From Tetrahymena thermophila SB210 (taxonomy: Eukaryota > Ciliophora > Oligohymenophorea > Hymenostomatida > Tetrahymenidae): a stretch of 64,000 bases of DNA. Shown piece by piece: positions 35,904 through 48,200 of the stretch; within the stretch, counting starts at the first letter, position 1; every line of letters begins with the position of its first letter. The notes beneath the pieces were generated by a model that was not told where the DNA came from, made no database searches, and saw nothing but the letters and a program-made list of their open reading frames with translations. The stretch is from the NCBI RefSeq assembly GCF_000189635.1, contig NW_002476559.1, forward strand, positions 1,488,001 to 1,552,000, read 5' to 3'. The position numbers and the translations under genes are program-made.

Positions 35904-37585
35904 AGACTCAATAAAAGATAGATTGATAAAATATAATAAACAAATATATTCTCATATATAGATAGTCCTTTAATATTTAAAAAAAATGTCTATTGCTGGT
36001 AAACAGTACATATCCATTTATTTTATTATTTTGTAATTTAGTTTTTTATTATTTATTTTAAAATTAATTAATTAAAATTATCAAAAGATGAGGGTAAAGA
36101 GGGACATTTAAAGATTAAAAAAGCATGGAAATAACAATAATTTTATAATATTGATTAAATTTATTTTTAAATATTTTTTTTCTCATATATTTACACCCCT
36201 CCCTACCTAGCATTTTCATTTATTTTTAAATATTAATTAATATCTATCTCATTTTATTGCTTTTGGGTTTAAAAATAAATTAATGGTAAACAAGGATAAC
36301 TAACTAATTACAAAGATAACTAAAAATTCTATGAAATTTTTAGAATATTTTAAATTTTATAATATTTAAATAAATATTTTAAAAAATTCATTATTTAAAG
36401 TTTTATCATAATTTTTCAAAGCTAATAAATTTAAGTTTTTAAGTTAAATTCTTTTATCAAAGAATTAGGTTATTTTAGAATTGAATAAAGTAATATATTT
36501 AAATTAATATTGTTTTTTAATAAAAAATTCAAATTTTCCTATACTCTTTGAGTTTATATTCTATATTAATAATTTTATTTAATACGTTTTAATTCAGGAA
36601 AATAATACATACATACAAATAAATATTTTTTAAAAATTAATTATATGAAGTTTCATCATAATTTTCCATAGCAAATAAATTAAAATTTTTAAGTTACTAT
36701 TTAAGTTAAAAATTCTTATTTATATATGAATTAGATTATCTTAAATATTGCTAATATAATTTTTGCACAATTATAACAATAAATTAACTAAAAATTCTAT
36801 GAAATTTTTAGAATATTTTACAATTTATTATGTGAATATATTTAAATTAATATTTTTTTGAAATTCATTATTTGAAGTTCCATCATAATTTTTCAAAGCA
36901 AATAAATTTAAGTTAAATTGTCTTATAAATGAATTAGATCATTTTAAAATAGAATAAAATAATATATTAAAATAAATATTTTTTTTTAATTAAAAATTGA
37001 AATTTTCCTATACTCTTTGAGTTTATTTTCAATATTAATAATTCTATTTAATACATTGTTTTAAGGATTAAATGAGTTTTAATTCAGTAAAATAATACAT
37101 ACATACATACATACATACATACATACATACATACATACATACATACATACATACATACATACATACAAACAAACAAATAAATAAATATTTTTAAAAATTC
37201 ATCATTTGAAGTTCCACCAGAATTTTTGAAAGCAAATAAATTTAAGTTTTTAAGTTAAATTCTTTTATATATAAATTAGAATATTTTAGAATAGAATAAA
37301 ATAATATATTTAAATAAATATTTATTTAATCAAAATTAATAATTTTGAAGAATATTCTAAATTATTATTAAATATATATGCTCTTTTTTTTCTATTCTAC
37401 TTTTAAAAAATGCTCTAAATATTCTAATTTTTTATTAAATATCTTATTAATATTCTAAATTATTATTAAATATCTACTTAATATTCTAATTTTTATTAAA
37501 TATGTTCCTAATAATCTAAAATATCTCTTTATATTTTTGAGTATTTTAATTAAATTTAATTATTAATTAATCAAAACAAAATAAA
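35904..37585. other. Non-coding, repeat-rich spacer before copy 5
   Basis: This holds four diverged copies of a repeat marked by TAAGTTAAATTCTTTTAT (near 36435, 36700, 36908 and 37245), related to the array at 28543-29120. It also holds a TACA microsatellite and an array of about 32-bp units at 37420-37505. No gene was recognised. Confidence 0.55.
37086..37168. repeat. TACA microsatellite, about 20 units
   Basis: An uninterrupted run of the tetranucleotide TACA of about 83 bp passes into CAAA and TAAA units. It is the longest perfect microsatellite in the window and is likely to vary in length between strains. Confidence 0.9.
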
Positions 37586-40057
37586 ATGAATAAATATAAA
37601 AAAAAGAAAAGAATGGAAGAGTAAAAAGCATTGCTAAATAAATAAATAGATTCACTAAATGCAGAGAAGGTTGACCTCTAAAAAAAGCTTACTGAAGACA
37701 ATTAAAAATTTACAACAGAAAAAACAAATTTAAACAATTAAATTAACTCTCTAAATAATCAATTAACACAAGAAAAAAACAAGGTAAAAGATCTTACTAC
37801 TTAATTGGAATCAGAAAAAAAAAATTTAACTACTGAGAAAGGTAAAGTAGAGAGTCTGACAAAGAAATCTTAAGAAGAAAAGAAAACTCTAACTAACTAA
37901 ATTACTAACCTTAATACTGAACTTGAACAATAAAAAGAGAAAGTAAATCATCTTGAAAAGCAAACAGAAGACTAAAAGAAAACTCTTAATAACTAAATTG
38001 ACAATCTTAATAACTAACTCTTATCAGAAAAAGAGAGAATTGCTAATTTTACAAAAGAGTTCTTGGATGAAAAGAAAATTCTGATTATCGTTTAAAAAGA
38101 ATTAGAAGTTGCAAAATCTGAAAAAAATACTCTGATTGAGAAAAATAAGCAAATTTAGAAAAACTAATAAGACTAATATGATAATTTAAATGCAGAATTA
38201 GAAAAAGTAAATTAAGAATTTAACGATCTGCAGACATAATTAGAAGATACCAAAAAAACTTTATCAGAAATTGAGAAAGAAAACTCAAAACTAAAAAGTC
38301 AAAATGATAATAGTATTGAGTAAGTAGAATTAAAATCATCAGAATATAAATAACTTGAATAAAAATGTCATGATACATAAAGTTAAAATGATAAACTTTA
38401 ATAGGCATTAGATAGAATTTCTAGAGAATGCCAAGAATTAAACTAACAAGTAATCTAATAGTAAGAAAGAATTAAATTAATCACAGAAGAAAAGGAAAGA
38501 TTCTAGAATCAACTTTAAGTGGTATCTCGAGGACCATAAAGCATCAAAGAATTTTAGACTGTTTCTTACAACCAATAAATAAACTTATCTGATCTCTTTA
38601 TGGATAAACCAAAAATCAAAGACTTTTTCAACTATTAATATGAAGAAGGCATGTAAAAAAAAACAGTAAGCTTATTGTCATACTCAAAAGGTTCATCCTA
38701 AATCCTAAGCTAGATTTTAAAAAAGAATATCACTAAACAAAAAAACAATGAAAATGACCTCTTCATCTATAATCACGAAGTTAACAAAAAACAAAGTTCC
38801 CTATTTCTTAACACTAAAAAAATGGGATAACCAATTACTTGCTATAAAAGAAGTGAAAACAATCAATCATTACATTTCGATGAAAAAGAAATACAAAATC
38901 GCTTAATGATTCAAAATTTCTTAATTGACTTGATTTCAAATATTAGCGACATCTAAATCTTAATTGTAAATGAAGTTACTGAGCAAGAGTAAAATTTGAT
39001 AATGAAACTAAAATAGGACTTTTTGTTAAGCAAACAAATAAATGATTAAAAATAACTAATTATCATCCATTTACTTACAAAGTATGATGAAAAGTAAATT
39101 GAGTAATATTCAGAAAAAATCCAAGGCTTCTTTAAATTAACTGAAATATATTAGGAAAACAATTAATACTTCAAAGATTAAGAGTGCAAAAATGTATCTC
39201 ATTTTATTGTAGGTAATGAACATCTATAAGAAAAAGAAAAATATTTCGATTTTCCTATCAATAAAATAAGGAGGATAATTTTTGAAGAAGTGTTTATTGA
39301 TGGATACTCTCTCTATGATAGAATTTAGGAATTCTTAAATTAATATTATACATTTTATGTTCGAATCTCCTAGAAGGAAACTGATACTTAGCGCTAAATG
39401 ATTGGGTAAGGCTAAGAAGAGTAGTTCTTAAAGTAGAAAGATCAAGACAAATCGTATGAATTTTCCAGCAATTAAGATATTTAAAGCAATTAATAAATTT
39501 AAGGCAATTAAGAAATTTAAAAACATTAAGAAATTTAAAGCAATTAAGAAATTTAAAACAATTTAGAAATTATTCCTGATAGCGATTAAATTATAAAATT
39601 ATTTATTCAAAATGAAAACGATTTAATTCTGGATGAAGAGTTATATAAGTTTTAGGAAGTCAAAAACTACAATTATAAACTTCAAAAGAAAGCTATATCT
39701 GAAGTGAATTACGATTTAATCCCCTCCAAAGATGAATTGTTGCTTACAGTAATTATTGAAATTCCTGCTAAAGTTGAATAAGTAAAAATTGAATTGACTC
39801 TTAATACTAATAAGCTGCTAATTTTTGCATAAAAGCAAATACCTAATAGCAATAAGTTTTAACAAATAACATATTAACTACAAAATCATATCTTCTAATT
39901 CTACAAGATATGTAAAAAATAACGTTTTGAAAATAAAGACGGTGTTTATTTTATTAATCTAAAAAGAATGACCAAGTATAATAAAAAAAAACTTGTAAAT
40001 CTATGCAAAGATTTTGAAACTCAGTATTAACTAAAATAGCTTTATCGCGATAGTTGA
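37586..40057 (+). CDS. Family Y copy 5: coiled coil, degenerate GTPase, HSP20-like
   Basis: This is an intronless frame of 824 codons including the stop (823 aa). It starts MNKYKKKKRMEEQKALLNKQ, more basic than its paralogues, then a coiled coil to about 340. The GTPase-like domain is about 345-600, with SYSKGSSQILSQIL, LNTKKMGQPITCY and IIIHLLTKYDEKQIEQY, so the P-loop lysine is again missing. The 18-nt Gln-rich linker repeat lies at 39467-39571, and the HSP20-like end starts near residue 691. The central 1.1 kb is nearly identical to copy 3 at a constant offset of 8143 bp with no indel, while the coiled-coil ends differ. It lies tail to tail with the truncated X copy at 41.2 kb. Confidence 0.8.
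39467..39571 (+). repeat. 18-nt coding repeat (Gln-rich linker) in copy 5
   Basis: This is the same array as at 31324-31428, apparently without a single difference. An intact, unchanged repeat array in two genes is further sign of a recent exchange between them. Confidence 0.8.
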
Positions 40058-40404
40058 AAACTAATTCAATTTAAATCTAGATTAACAAATAAATAAATAA
40101 ATAAATAAATTCCCCTATATTACTAAGTATTTGTTTTAAAATCCTATATATTGTAGTTCATTGAAAATTATTTGATTTGAATCTTATTAACTTACTTATT
40201 TATTTTTTTAGTTTAAAATTTTCTTTAGCTTTAATTAGTTAAAATGTATCTAAAAAAAACATATCCAGAAAATTAAATACACTTAATTTTTAAAATGACA
40301 TACCTTTTATTTTAATAGACCATCTTATCTTGAAAAATATCTTACAATGAAACAAATCTATAATTATTATTTAGACTATTAATTAATTTCTTTTTTTCTT
40401 CCTG

Positions 40405-40590
40405 AGTTCCCATATTACTTTGCATGCTCTTTTCCTACGTTTTACCATTATTACTTAATTCGATCCAATGACAGTCTACAGCAATAAATTTTATTTTTTG
40501 ATTTCTTTTTTTGCTCTTCCAGAAAGGTTAAGCCCAACGAATACACCTCTTGTAAATTGATCAATAGCTTATGCAAATCATGATTTTTTG
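40405..40590 (-). other. Coding-like remnant, possibly kinase-derived
   Basis: This is an unusually GC-richer island between the 3' end of copy 5 and the broken end of the truncated X gene. On the minus strand one frame reads EVYSLGLTFLEEQKKKSKN, which recalls the D-x-Y/F-S-L-G-x-x-x-x-E motif of protein kinase subdomain IX. All three minus frames are open over much of it, so the assignment is weak. It could mark inserted DNA at the break. Confidence 0.25.
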
Positions 40591-40804
40591 ATTGATATAA
40601 AAATAGTGTAGTTATGCAATGTGCTTAAAATTAAAAATTATATTTATCATAAAGAAATTTATATTATATGAAGGAAGTGTGATATCATTTGGATTTGATA
40701 TAGTTATTAAATATCTTTCATTGTCCAATCTTTTTGTCAAGGGTAATATATTTGTATATATAAAGTGATATTATAAAAATTTGGAATTTTCTGAATAATT
40801 AAAC

Positions 40805-41149
40805 ATAAGTTCTTTCTTAAATAAAAATGAAGTATTATTCATTTTTTTTGAGGGTTTGATATACTTAATATTTACTTATAAATTCATCAAAGCCAAAAAG
40901 CTGGCTCAATTAAAAAATTAATTAATTATTTTTGAAAATAAGATAAGTATCTGTCTATTAAATTTGTTAATATACTTTTTTAGCTTTTATTAAATAACTT
41001 TTTATTTACTAATTTTAACTTAACAGTAATTGTAAATTTTGTTATTTGAATTAGACAAAGTAGAAAAAAAAATTCTTGATTTTAAAATAATAGGTTATTT
41101 TTGAAGTAATAAAACTAAATGTAAATAAATTTAATAAAATAATAATTAC
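40805..41149 (-). other. Remaining part of the family X intron in the truncated copy
   Basis: This is homologous to the start of the single intron in the two complete X genes (about 19570-19920 and 48530-48918); all share an AAGCTGGCTCAATTAAAAAA-like stretch. Similarity stops at about 40805, where unrelated sequence begins. The splice donor at 41149 is kept, but no acceptor or second exon follows. Confidence 0.7.
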
Positions 41150-42877
41150 ATTTTGTCCTCCATAAGTAGTAATATAAGATAGAATAACAGGGTTTGTATA
41201 ATTATGGACATCATAAATGACTAATCCTTAACCATTGTATGATGCATAAATGTATTTCTCAGTTGCATCCATACTTAAATCTTAGCATTTAGAACTAATA
41301 GGTAAATCTTAATATTTAGAAGCAATTATCTATGGCGCAGATAAATTAGAAATATCCACAATGACAACTCCTTGAGAATCCCCTGCAACAATAATTTTTT
41401 TTAGATCCTTAGTGATGTAGGCAGAACGAATTTAATTTCCTGTAGATATAGATAAAGTGGAAATTTATTAAGGATTGTTGATGTTCGATATATCGTAGAA
41501 ATAAAGGTGATTATCTCTTCCAATAACTAAATTATTGTCATTATTAAATATCTTAGCTAATTTGAGATTAGTGGTAAAGTTGGGGGGATTTATATTCTAA
41601 ACTTAAAGCAAAGTATGGCTATTGGGATCTTCTTAAAAGATGTAGACTCCTTCTGTTCCTTTGGCAGACAAAAGATAATTCTTATATGGAGTGTATTAAC
41701 AGCTATAGGCGTATTACAAAGCACTTATAAATTTATCATAAACTATTATTTGGGGAATGTTCACAACTGAGGGTAGAATTTAATTGTAATTTGTTTCTTG
41801 GATTTAATAAATTTAAATATCATCTTCTGTTGAAACATAAAGCAAATCACTTGTCTTAGATATCATAAACTAATATAAATAATTTATTATATTGATTTAT
41901 TAAAAAAGTTAAGCACTTAACGGATTATAGTTAATCTACACTATCTATATGTACAAATATTTGATATTAATCAATATATACTTGTTATCTTAAGAAACTA
42001 TTGATTATAAGTATGTGTCTATCCCTGAGAATAATTGCGTCATTTTTAGGTCATTACAATTTCCAGATTATAAGAATGCAGATAAGTCTACTCCAGATAT
42101 GACTTACTCACTACTTTAAACTAATAAATATTAACTATTTACTATTTTATTTAGAATTGGAGCCTATGAAAGGGTTATTGAACATTTATCAGCAAAAAGT
42201 AGTTATTTATTTGAATCTTAATAATCTTATATATTATTAAATTAAAGTAGGCGCAAGCTACTATCAGCAAGGAATATAATATTAATACTGAAATCAATTT
42301 CTATCATAGAAGTTCTAGCTTAAGCAGGGATAGTGAAAATAAATTTAATTTGATCAGTATTCTAAATGTCATAAACATCTACTGCTAATTTATTGACTAA
42401 AAATAGCCTATTTATACCTTAGTAATAAAAAAAACTATTAGTGGCACCTGAATTCTGCTTTGGAATCTGAGATTTATTAACAACTTAACTTAAAAGTGGA
42501 TTTTAAATCTAAAAAAGATAAAGGTTGTTTGCATCAGCGACCCATAAGTTCTATGTTTTACTCTGAATATACATTTATTAAACCTAAATTTTGGCAGGAA
42601 AACTGTACAGATTGACTTCATAGTTTTGATAATTTAGGCAAGAAAATTGTAACCCACATTAGACGCTAAAAATCACGCAGCAATTCTAGAATGGTGGCTC
42701 TAAGCATTACTATAAGGTAACACCTGTATTACCTTAACAAATGTTAAGTTAAGACTTGCTTGAAATAGGTGATGATGTAAACCATAGTATACCTTAATAG
42801 CTTAGCTAGCAGCTTACTATCAAAATATTTAAATTTATTTAAAAAACTCGTCTAAAAATTGATTTATTTTGAAACAT
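41150..42877 (-). pseudogene. Family X copy 2: first exon only
   Basis: This is a single exon of 1728 nt, exactly the length of exon 1 in both complete X genes, starting MFQNKSIFRRVFQINLNILI, with the same donor site. It encodes the signal-like N-terminus and the first LVIVD propeller repeats through GLVIYDVHN and YGGQN. The spots checked contain no TGA. Exon 2, with the rest of the propeller, the cadherin-like domain, the membrane helix and the cytosolic tail, is absent. Without splicing, the reading runs on through intron sequence for well over 100 codons. A secreted, shortened product is conceivable, but a truncated duplicate is the simpler view. Its sequence is closer to the 45-50 kb copy than to the 16-21 kb copy in the places compared. 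Confidence 0.75.
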
Positions 42878-45213
42878 TTACTTATTATTTATTATTTCTA
42901 TAGCTGATTAGAAAATAAAGATTACTTTTTACTTTATATTTTTTTATATCTCCTTCTTAAATAAGGATTAATTATACTTAAATTCAAAGTCAGTCACTAT
43001 TATGATCAATCAAATAATTTAATATAAAATTCATGTATTTTAAAGAAATTAAAAAAGGCAAAACAATATAAATTAATTTCAAATCAATAATATTATCAGA
43101 AAATTTTATTTATTTATATAAAATAAGAAATAAAAAAACTATAAGTAAATAAAATAATAGATATTGCTTTTCAGAGCAATTTTTGGCTTTAATCAGTTTT
43201 TGTTTAAATAGATCATGCTTTAATAGTCTGTTGGATTTTTTGGTAAAAGAAAAATTGATCTATTTAAAATCAGAGGGAAATAAATTTTTTAATTTACTTT
43301 ATTTTTGCTTTTAATTATTTTAAACAAATTGTTTACTTTAAATAAAAAAATTTCAGGCATATTTTGAGTTTTTATTTGATTAAATTTTTTTGAGGCAAGT
43401 TAAATCTAGAAAAGTTTTTGCAATTCAAAAAATTATATTCATTATCGCCACTTTATCTAATAAATTAATTATTAACTGAAATTGCAAAATAAAAAAATTA
43501 AAAATTTTGCTTGTTAGAACTAAATAAGGCATACAGTAACCCCTATTTATTTACCTAAAAAAAAATGTTAAACTAATAAAATACTTACTTAAAATAGTGA
43601 TTAATTTTTATTATTAAGCAATTTATTTATAATATAATTTTTGTATGAAAAGTGATTTATGTTATACCAAATAAAGTATAATTCGAATATAAGATTAAAG
43701 TGAATAAATTAAATACTCTCTAAAAAAATATCAAAGTATAAAATCTAACAAAATATTTAGTTTTATAACTATTTTAAGCAAACAAGTTTCAGGTTTTTTT
43801 TTTTTAAATTCTCTTTCTAAAAATAAATAAGAACAGGAATATTTGAAAAGTATACCTTTCATTAAGAGATATTAGAGATTTATTGATTAGCTTGCTAGAG
43901 TTATTGAAAGGAATTTAGAAATTGAGTTATTTTAACATGTAAAACTTCTTTTGATTAATAATAATAAGATTATAATAAAAATAATAAATATGAGTAAGCT
44001 TTTATTGTTTTTAATTAATTTTTATACAACAAAAACACATTTTTCTTATAAATCCTTAGTCCTATATAAATATAAGAAAAATTTATTTTTCTAAATAGAA
44101 AACATGATCCTTCTAATTATAACAATGATATTGCCTATTTTTGATACTCAAAGCAATAAAGTTGGCCTGTAGATAATATTATTTTTATTTAATAGCTTCA
44201 AAAATAATTTATTAAAATATATTTTATATAAAAAAAAATTTTGAATTACCTAAAAAAGAACTATAAAATGCAGATACTAATCTAATAATCTTTCTTTTTA
44301 GATAATAAGTCAATTATTGTTTAATAATACATTTTTCAGATAGAACTAAAAAATTAAAGAAATAATATTTTAAGTAAACTCTAATACTATATCTTTTTGT
44401 ATTTTTAAGTTTAAAAATTAAAGTAAAAATTAAAATTCTACATGTAATAAAAATGTAGTAAAAATTGTATTCTTTCTTTCCTTTACAAATATGCATTATA
44501 TATTTTGCATTACATTTTTATTTTTATATATATTATTATTAATAATTGTAATTATAATTTTCAGATTTTTTCAGTTTGACTTTGTGTTTGCCTAGTTCTT
44601 CTCTCTTTCTTCATGTTTCTTTTAAGAAAAGAGTTGTAATAGAATTGCACCTATTGATAAAATGAAGTAAAAATTTCCAGAAATATTCTATTAATTAATT
44701 TCTAAGATAAAAATTCCTTGTCTGGTTTTTTTTTTGATTATCTAAAAAATAAGCAATTTAATTTAAAATTAAGATTCTTATTCTTAATTTTTTTTGAAAT
44801 GAGTAAATCCATAGATTATATTGATTTAAAATCTATTTATTGTAAATGAATGTATTTTAATTTTTTCAAAATTTAAAAGAAATAAATACAAACCTCCCTC
44901 TCAGACAAAGCTCTTAATTTTTATTTTATAAATTTGAATTTAAATTTAAGATTTGGGTTATTAAAAAAAATAATTTTTTCTTTCAAATAAAAAATCTCTT
45001 TTTAATTCAATAATGAATGGAATTTTTTTAAAAGAATTAAAAACAAAAACAATGATCAATATAATTTTTTATTTATAAGCAAAATATAATTTATAAATTT
45101 AGGGTCTTATCCTATAAAATTCCTAATCATAAAAGTTACAATTACTCATAAACATAAAAAAATTAATAAAGTTATCTATTTGTAAGCTAATTTTAAAAAT
45201 ATTTAATATATTT
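42878..45213. other. Duplicated flanks between family X copies 2 and 3
   Basis: The first half (to about 44300) resembles the upstream flanks at 21.7-23.0 and 50.7-52.1 kb. The part from about 45040 resembles the 3' flank of copy 1. A small pyrimidine-rich patch lies near 44578-44625. No gene was recognised on either strand. Confidence 0.55.
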
Positions 45214-48200
45214 TCATAATTATATTATTTCGTCTTACTCGGTTTCTTCATTGTAGTAATTAGTCGTATAGTTATTTTGAATAGAGTCTTCACGGAAAAT
45301 AGTCTTTCGAAAGTTAATATTCTAAGGACTGGAATTAGTTAATGATAAACAAATGGAATTTTACCTTATCTATTTTGGGTTTAAAAAGTATTTTTAATTT
45401 ACACTCTCTTCAATAGGAATCAATTAACTTTAAGATTTATTCATTAGAGGTGATAATACATTCAAGCATTGGTTGATAGTTTGAGAACAAGGAGAAATCT
45501 AAATTCTAATCTATTTAATTAAAAAGTTTTTCTTATTATATAAGTTCAAAACATATTCTCCGATATCTTTATTTTCTGCTTTTCCTTAAATTAAAATGAC
45601 TGAGTTAGTAATGTCTAAACTCTAGATCCATGATGGAAGTTCTTGATTCTAGTGGAATTCCTTTTCCACTAACTCTTCATAGTTATATTTGAAACAGCAG
45701 TATATTGCTCTTTAAATAGGACGGTATGATCGAATACTTTTAATGTCATGATACTCGGTTTCTATACATTCACCTCTGATTTTTGGTACCATCCCTTTAC
45801 CATCTAATGTAAATCCTAAAGCTATTGCCTCTATTACCTGCTTTATAAATGGAACAAGCTATAAAGATTACTTTTTCTTTTCTTCTTTATCTTCATACTT
45901 TTAGAATGTAGCTTAGAATATTTAATTAAAACAATCCTCGGAAAATTGTATTATAGGAAATTGATCTTAGTGAATATTTTTTGGCTAAGCAATGATCTAA
46001 ACATATCTTTTATACCAATCTATTTCTAGATATCCTTCTTAAAGAGCAACATTCTTAAGGAAGCCTAAAATTTGTTAGCTAATTTGGTGAAGTTCAGAGA
46101 ATTAAAAAGCAGCTAAACCTACAATTGCCCTAGAGATCATAGACTTAGAGTTATTTAATTGTGCTTCAGTTATAAAATCTTTTTCCTTAAAATTTTATGA
46201 ACAATGTTCTCTTACTGATTCTAGAATAAATTAATTATTTAAGCTCCCATCCTAGTTAAAATATAAACTACTGCTTATGGTACTTTTTCTACTTTTTTAA
46301 ATTTAAGATCTAGGTGAGTCTTAATTCTATTTTACTTTAGATATGCTCCTCAAATAGGTTTGAGCGAATTTATTCTAAAGTTTATAAAATGTTTCTTATT
46401 TCTTCCTAAAGACTGGCATGTGCTTAATTGTAGAAGCAGCCATATCTTATTTGCTTTAGCACATAGAATGGTTATCCATATCTTTTTTTTCTAAAATCTA
46501 ATTTAGTTCCTATAACACTTGAGCTTTGTTTACTTATTTAAAATAGCTTTTCCATATTTATTAAGCAATTTCTACATTTTTTCCAAGCAGAGGTATTTGT
46601 AGTAAAATTTCATCACCTGATTAAACTTAAATTTTAGTTGTAATGTAATTATCTTTTCTGAAGTTATTATACATTAATGATTTATATTTCCACAATCCTA
46701 GAATCCCTAAGATTGGACTCATAATCTAAAATATATATAAAAGTATATACGAAATAGGAATAAGATCAAAATGCATCTCAAAGTAATCTATCGCGTATGT
46801 GTAACCATCCGTCACATTAATCATAATTCTTGCTACTGTTTGAAACTAAGAGGAACTAACAGAACCAAAGAAATTTCTCTATTCTTGTTAAAAAACAAGC
46901 CAATATTATTAAGGCAAGGTTTAATATTCATCTTTGATGTGAATTTTAGCTGTATAATGTAAAGTACGTCCATCAGGATTCAGAAAGACCTATGGATTAA
47001 AAGTGTAGCTGAAAGATTCCAAAATATATAACTGGGAATTCGAAAATTTCAAGGCAAAGTCATCTCTTAAGCTCAAAGAAGGATTATTAGATATAGGCTG
47101 GTTTAACTTAATGAGATATTTGTGAGTGGCTGGTATAGTTTTAGTTATTACATAGTTGACAGAGTCATTAATAGTTATTGTTAATTGTATTAGTTAAGGA
47201 TTAACAAAATTTGCTACCCGAATTCCACTATTAATAACAGAGTTTATTGAAGCTACATCTCCTTATAGTTAAATCTTGTTATTCTCAGAATTTAAGTAGA
47301 TCAAAACTCCACTGTACTAGTAAGGAATAAAGCATCCCTATTTACTATCTATATCCAAAGAAATTTAAAGTTAACTACTTATTGTCTAGATAGAGGGGGC
47401 AATATTTTCGTCATCTATGTTTACTTATAAAGAGCTTTCTACTAAAAAATTTATTGGATAATAATTATTCTTTTAAGATAGGATATAATAGATATAATCA
47501 ATTATATTTTATTAATATTTATTTTGCAGAAGGGCATTTACAACTTCTTAAGAGGTCTAAACAACAAAATAGTCGTGAGTAATTAAATTAGCTAATATAC
47601 AATCAACAAATATTTATTGTGATTATTACTATGTAATGTTTAAATTACTGTTAATAAAATCTGTTTTACTCAACTTTTAAGACACTGAAAATACAAATTG
47701 TTGTTATGAAATTTATAGCTAATTGCGATATTGAGTCGAATTTATCGAGTTTGTCTAATTGCTATTTAGTTGATTTGCTGAACTAGTCTGAAGAGAATTC
47801 TTATCCAGTTAAAGAATCAATGATTAGCTAGCTTAAGAATAAGAAGCCCAATATGGGAGATCTTGCATATTAAAGTCAGAATAATAAAAAACTTTATTAA
47901 TATAAGCTTATTTTGAAGGATATACTTAGTTTAGATTAATTTAAATTTATTAGCCTACTTTAAATGTTGTGCCTACTTTCAATAAGGTATTCATTTCAAC
48001 TTCTCCTTCCGAAACCAGCTAGATGTCCATATCAAAATTTATATTTGGGAAAAGATTTAATCTAATGACTGAGGTTGTTAAACCAAGATATGCAACTGTT
48101 TTCTCAGAATTGACGCATATATTCAATCCTCCATCAATGTCTTAGTAGTTGAAGACTTGCAAAATATTAGGATTTTTTACATCCCTCAAATCAATAAGCT

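Noticed and set aside
37086..37168. TACA run considered as a telomere-like or chromosome-breakage sequence
   Set aside because: It is not the ciliate G4T2 telomere repeat, nor the breakage motif known from Tetrahymena; it is a microsatellite.
33955..38408. Minus-strand frames opposite the Y coiled coils (for example 33955-34236 and 38220-38408)
   Set aside because: They are complements of Lys/Glu-rich coiled-coil codons, which read as Phe/Leu/Ile-rich sequence.
44314..44496. 60-codon minus-strand frame
   Set aside because: It is an AT-rich hydrophobic chance frame in an intergenic region with no counterpart in the duplicated flanks.
46771..46962. Plus-strand frame inside X copy 3
   Set aside because: It is antisense to the membrane-helix region of the X gene; a similar shadow starts near 17524 in copy 1.
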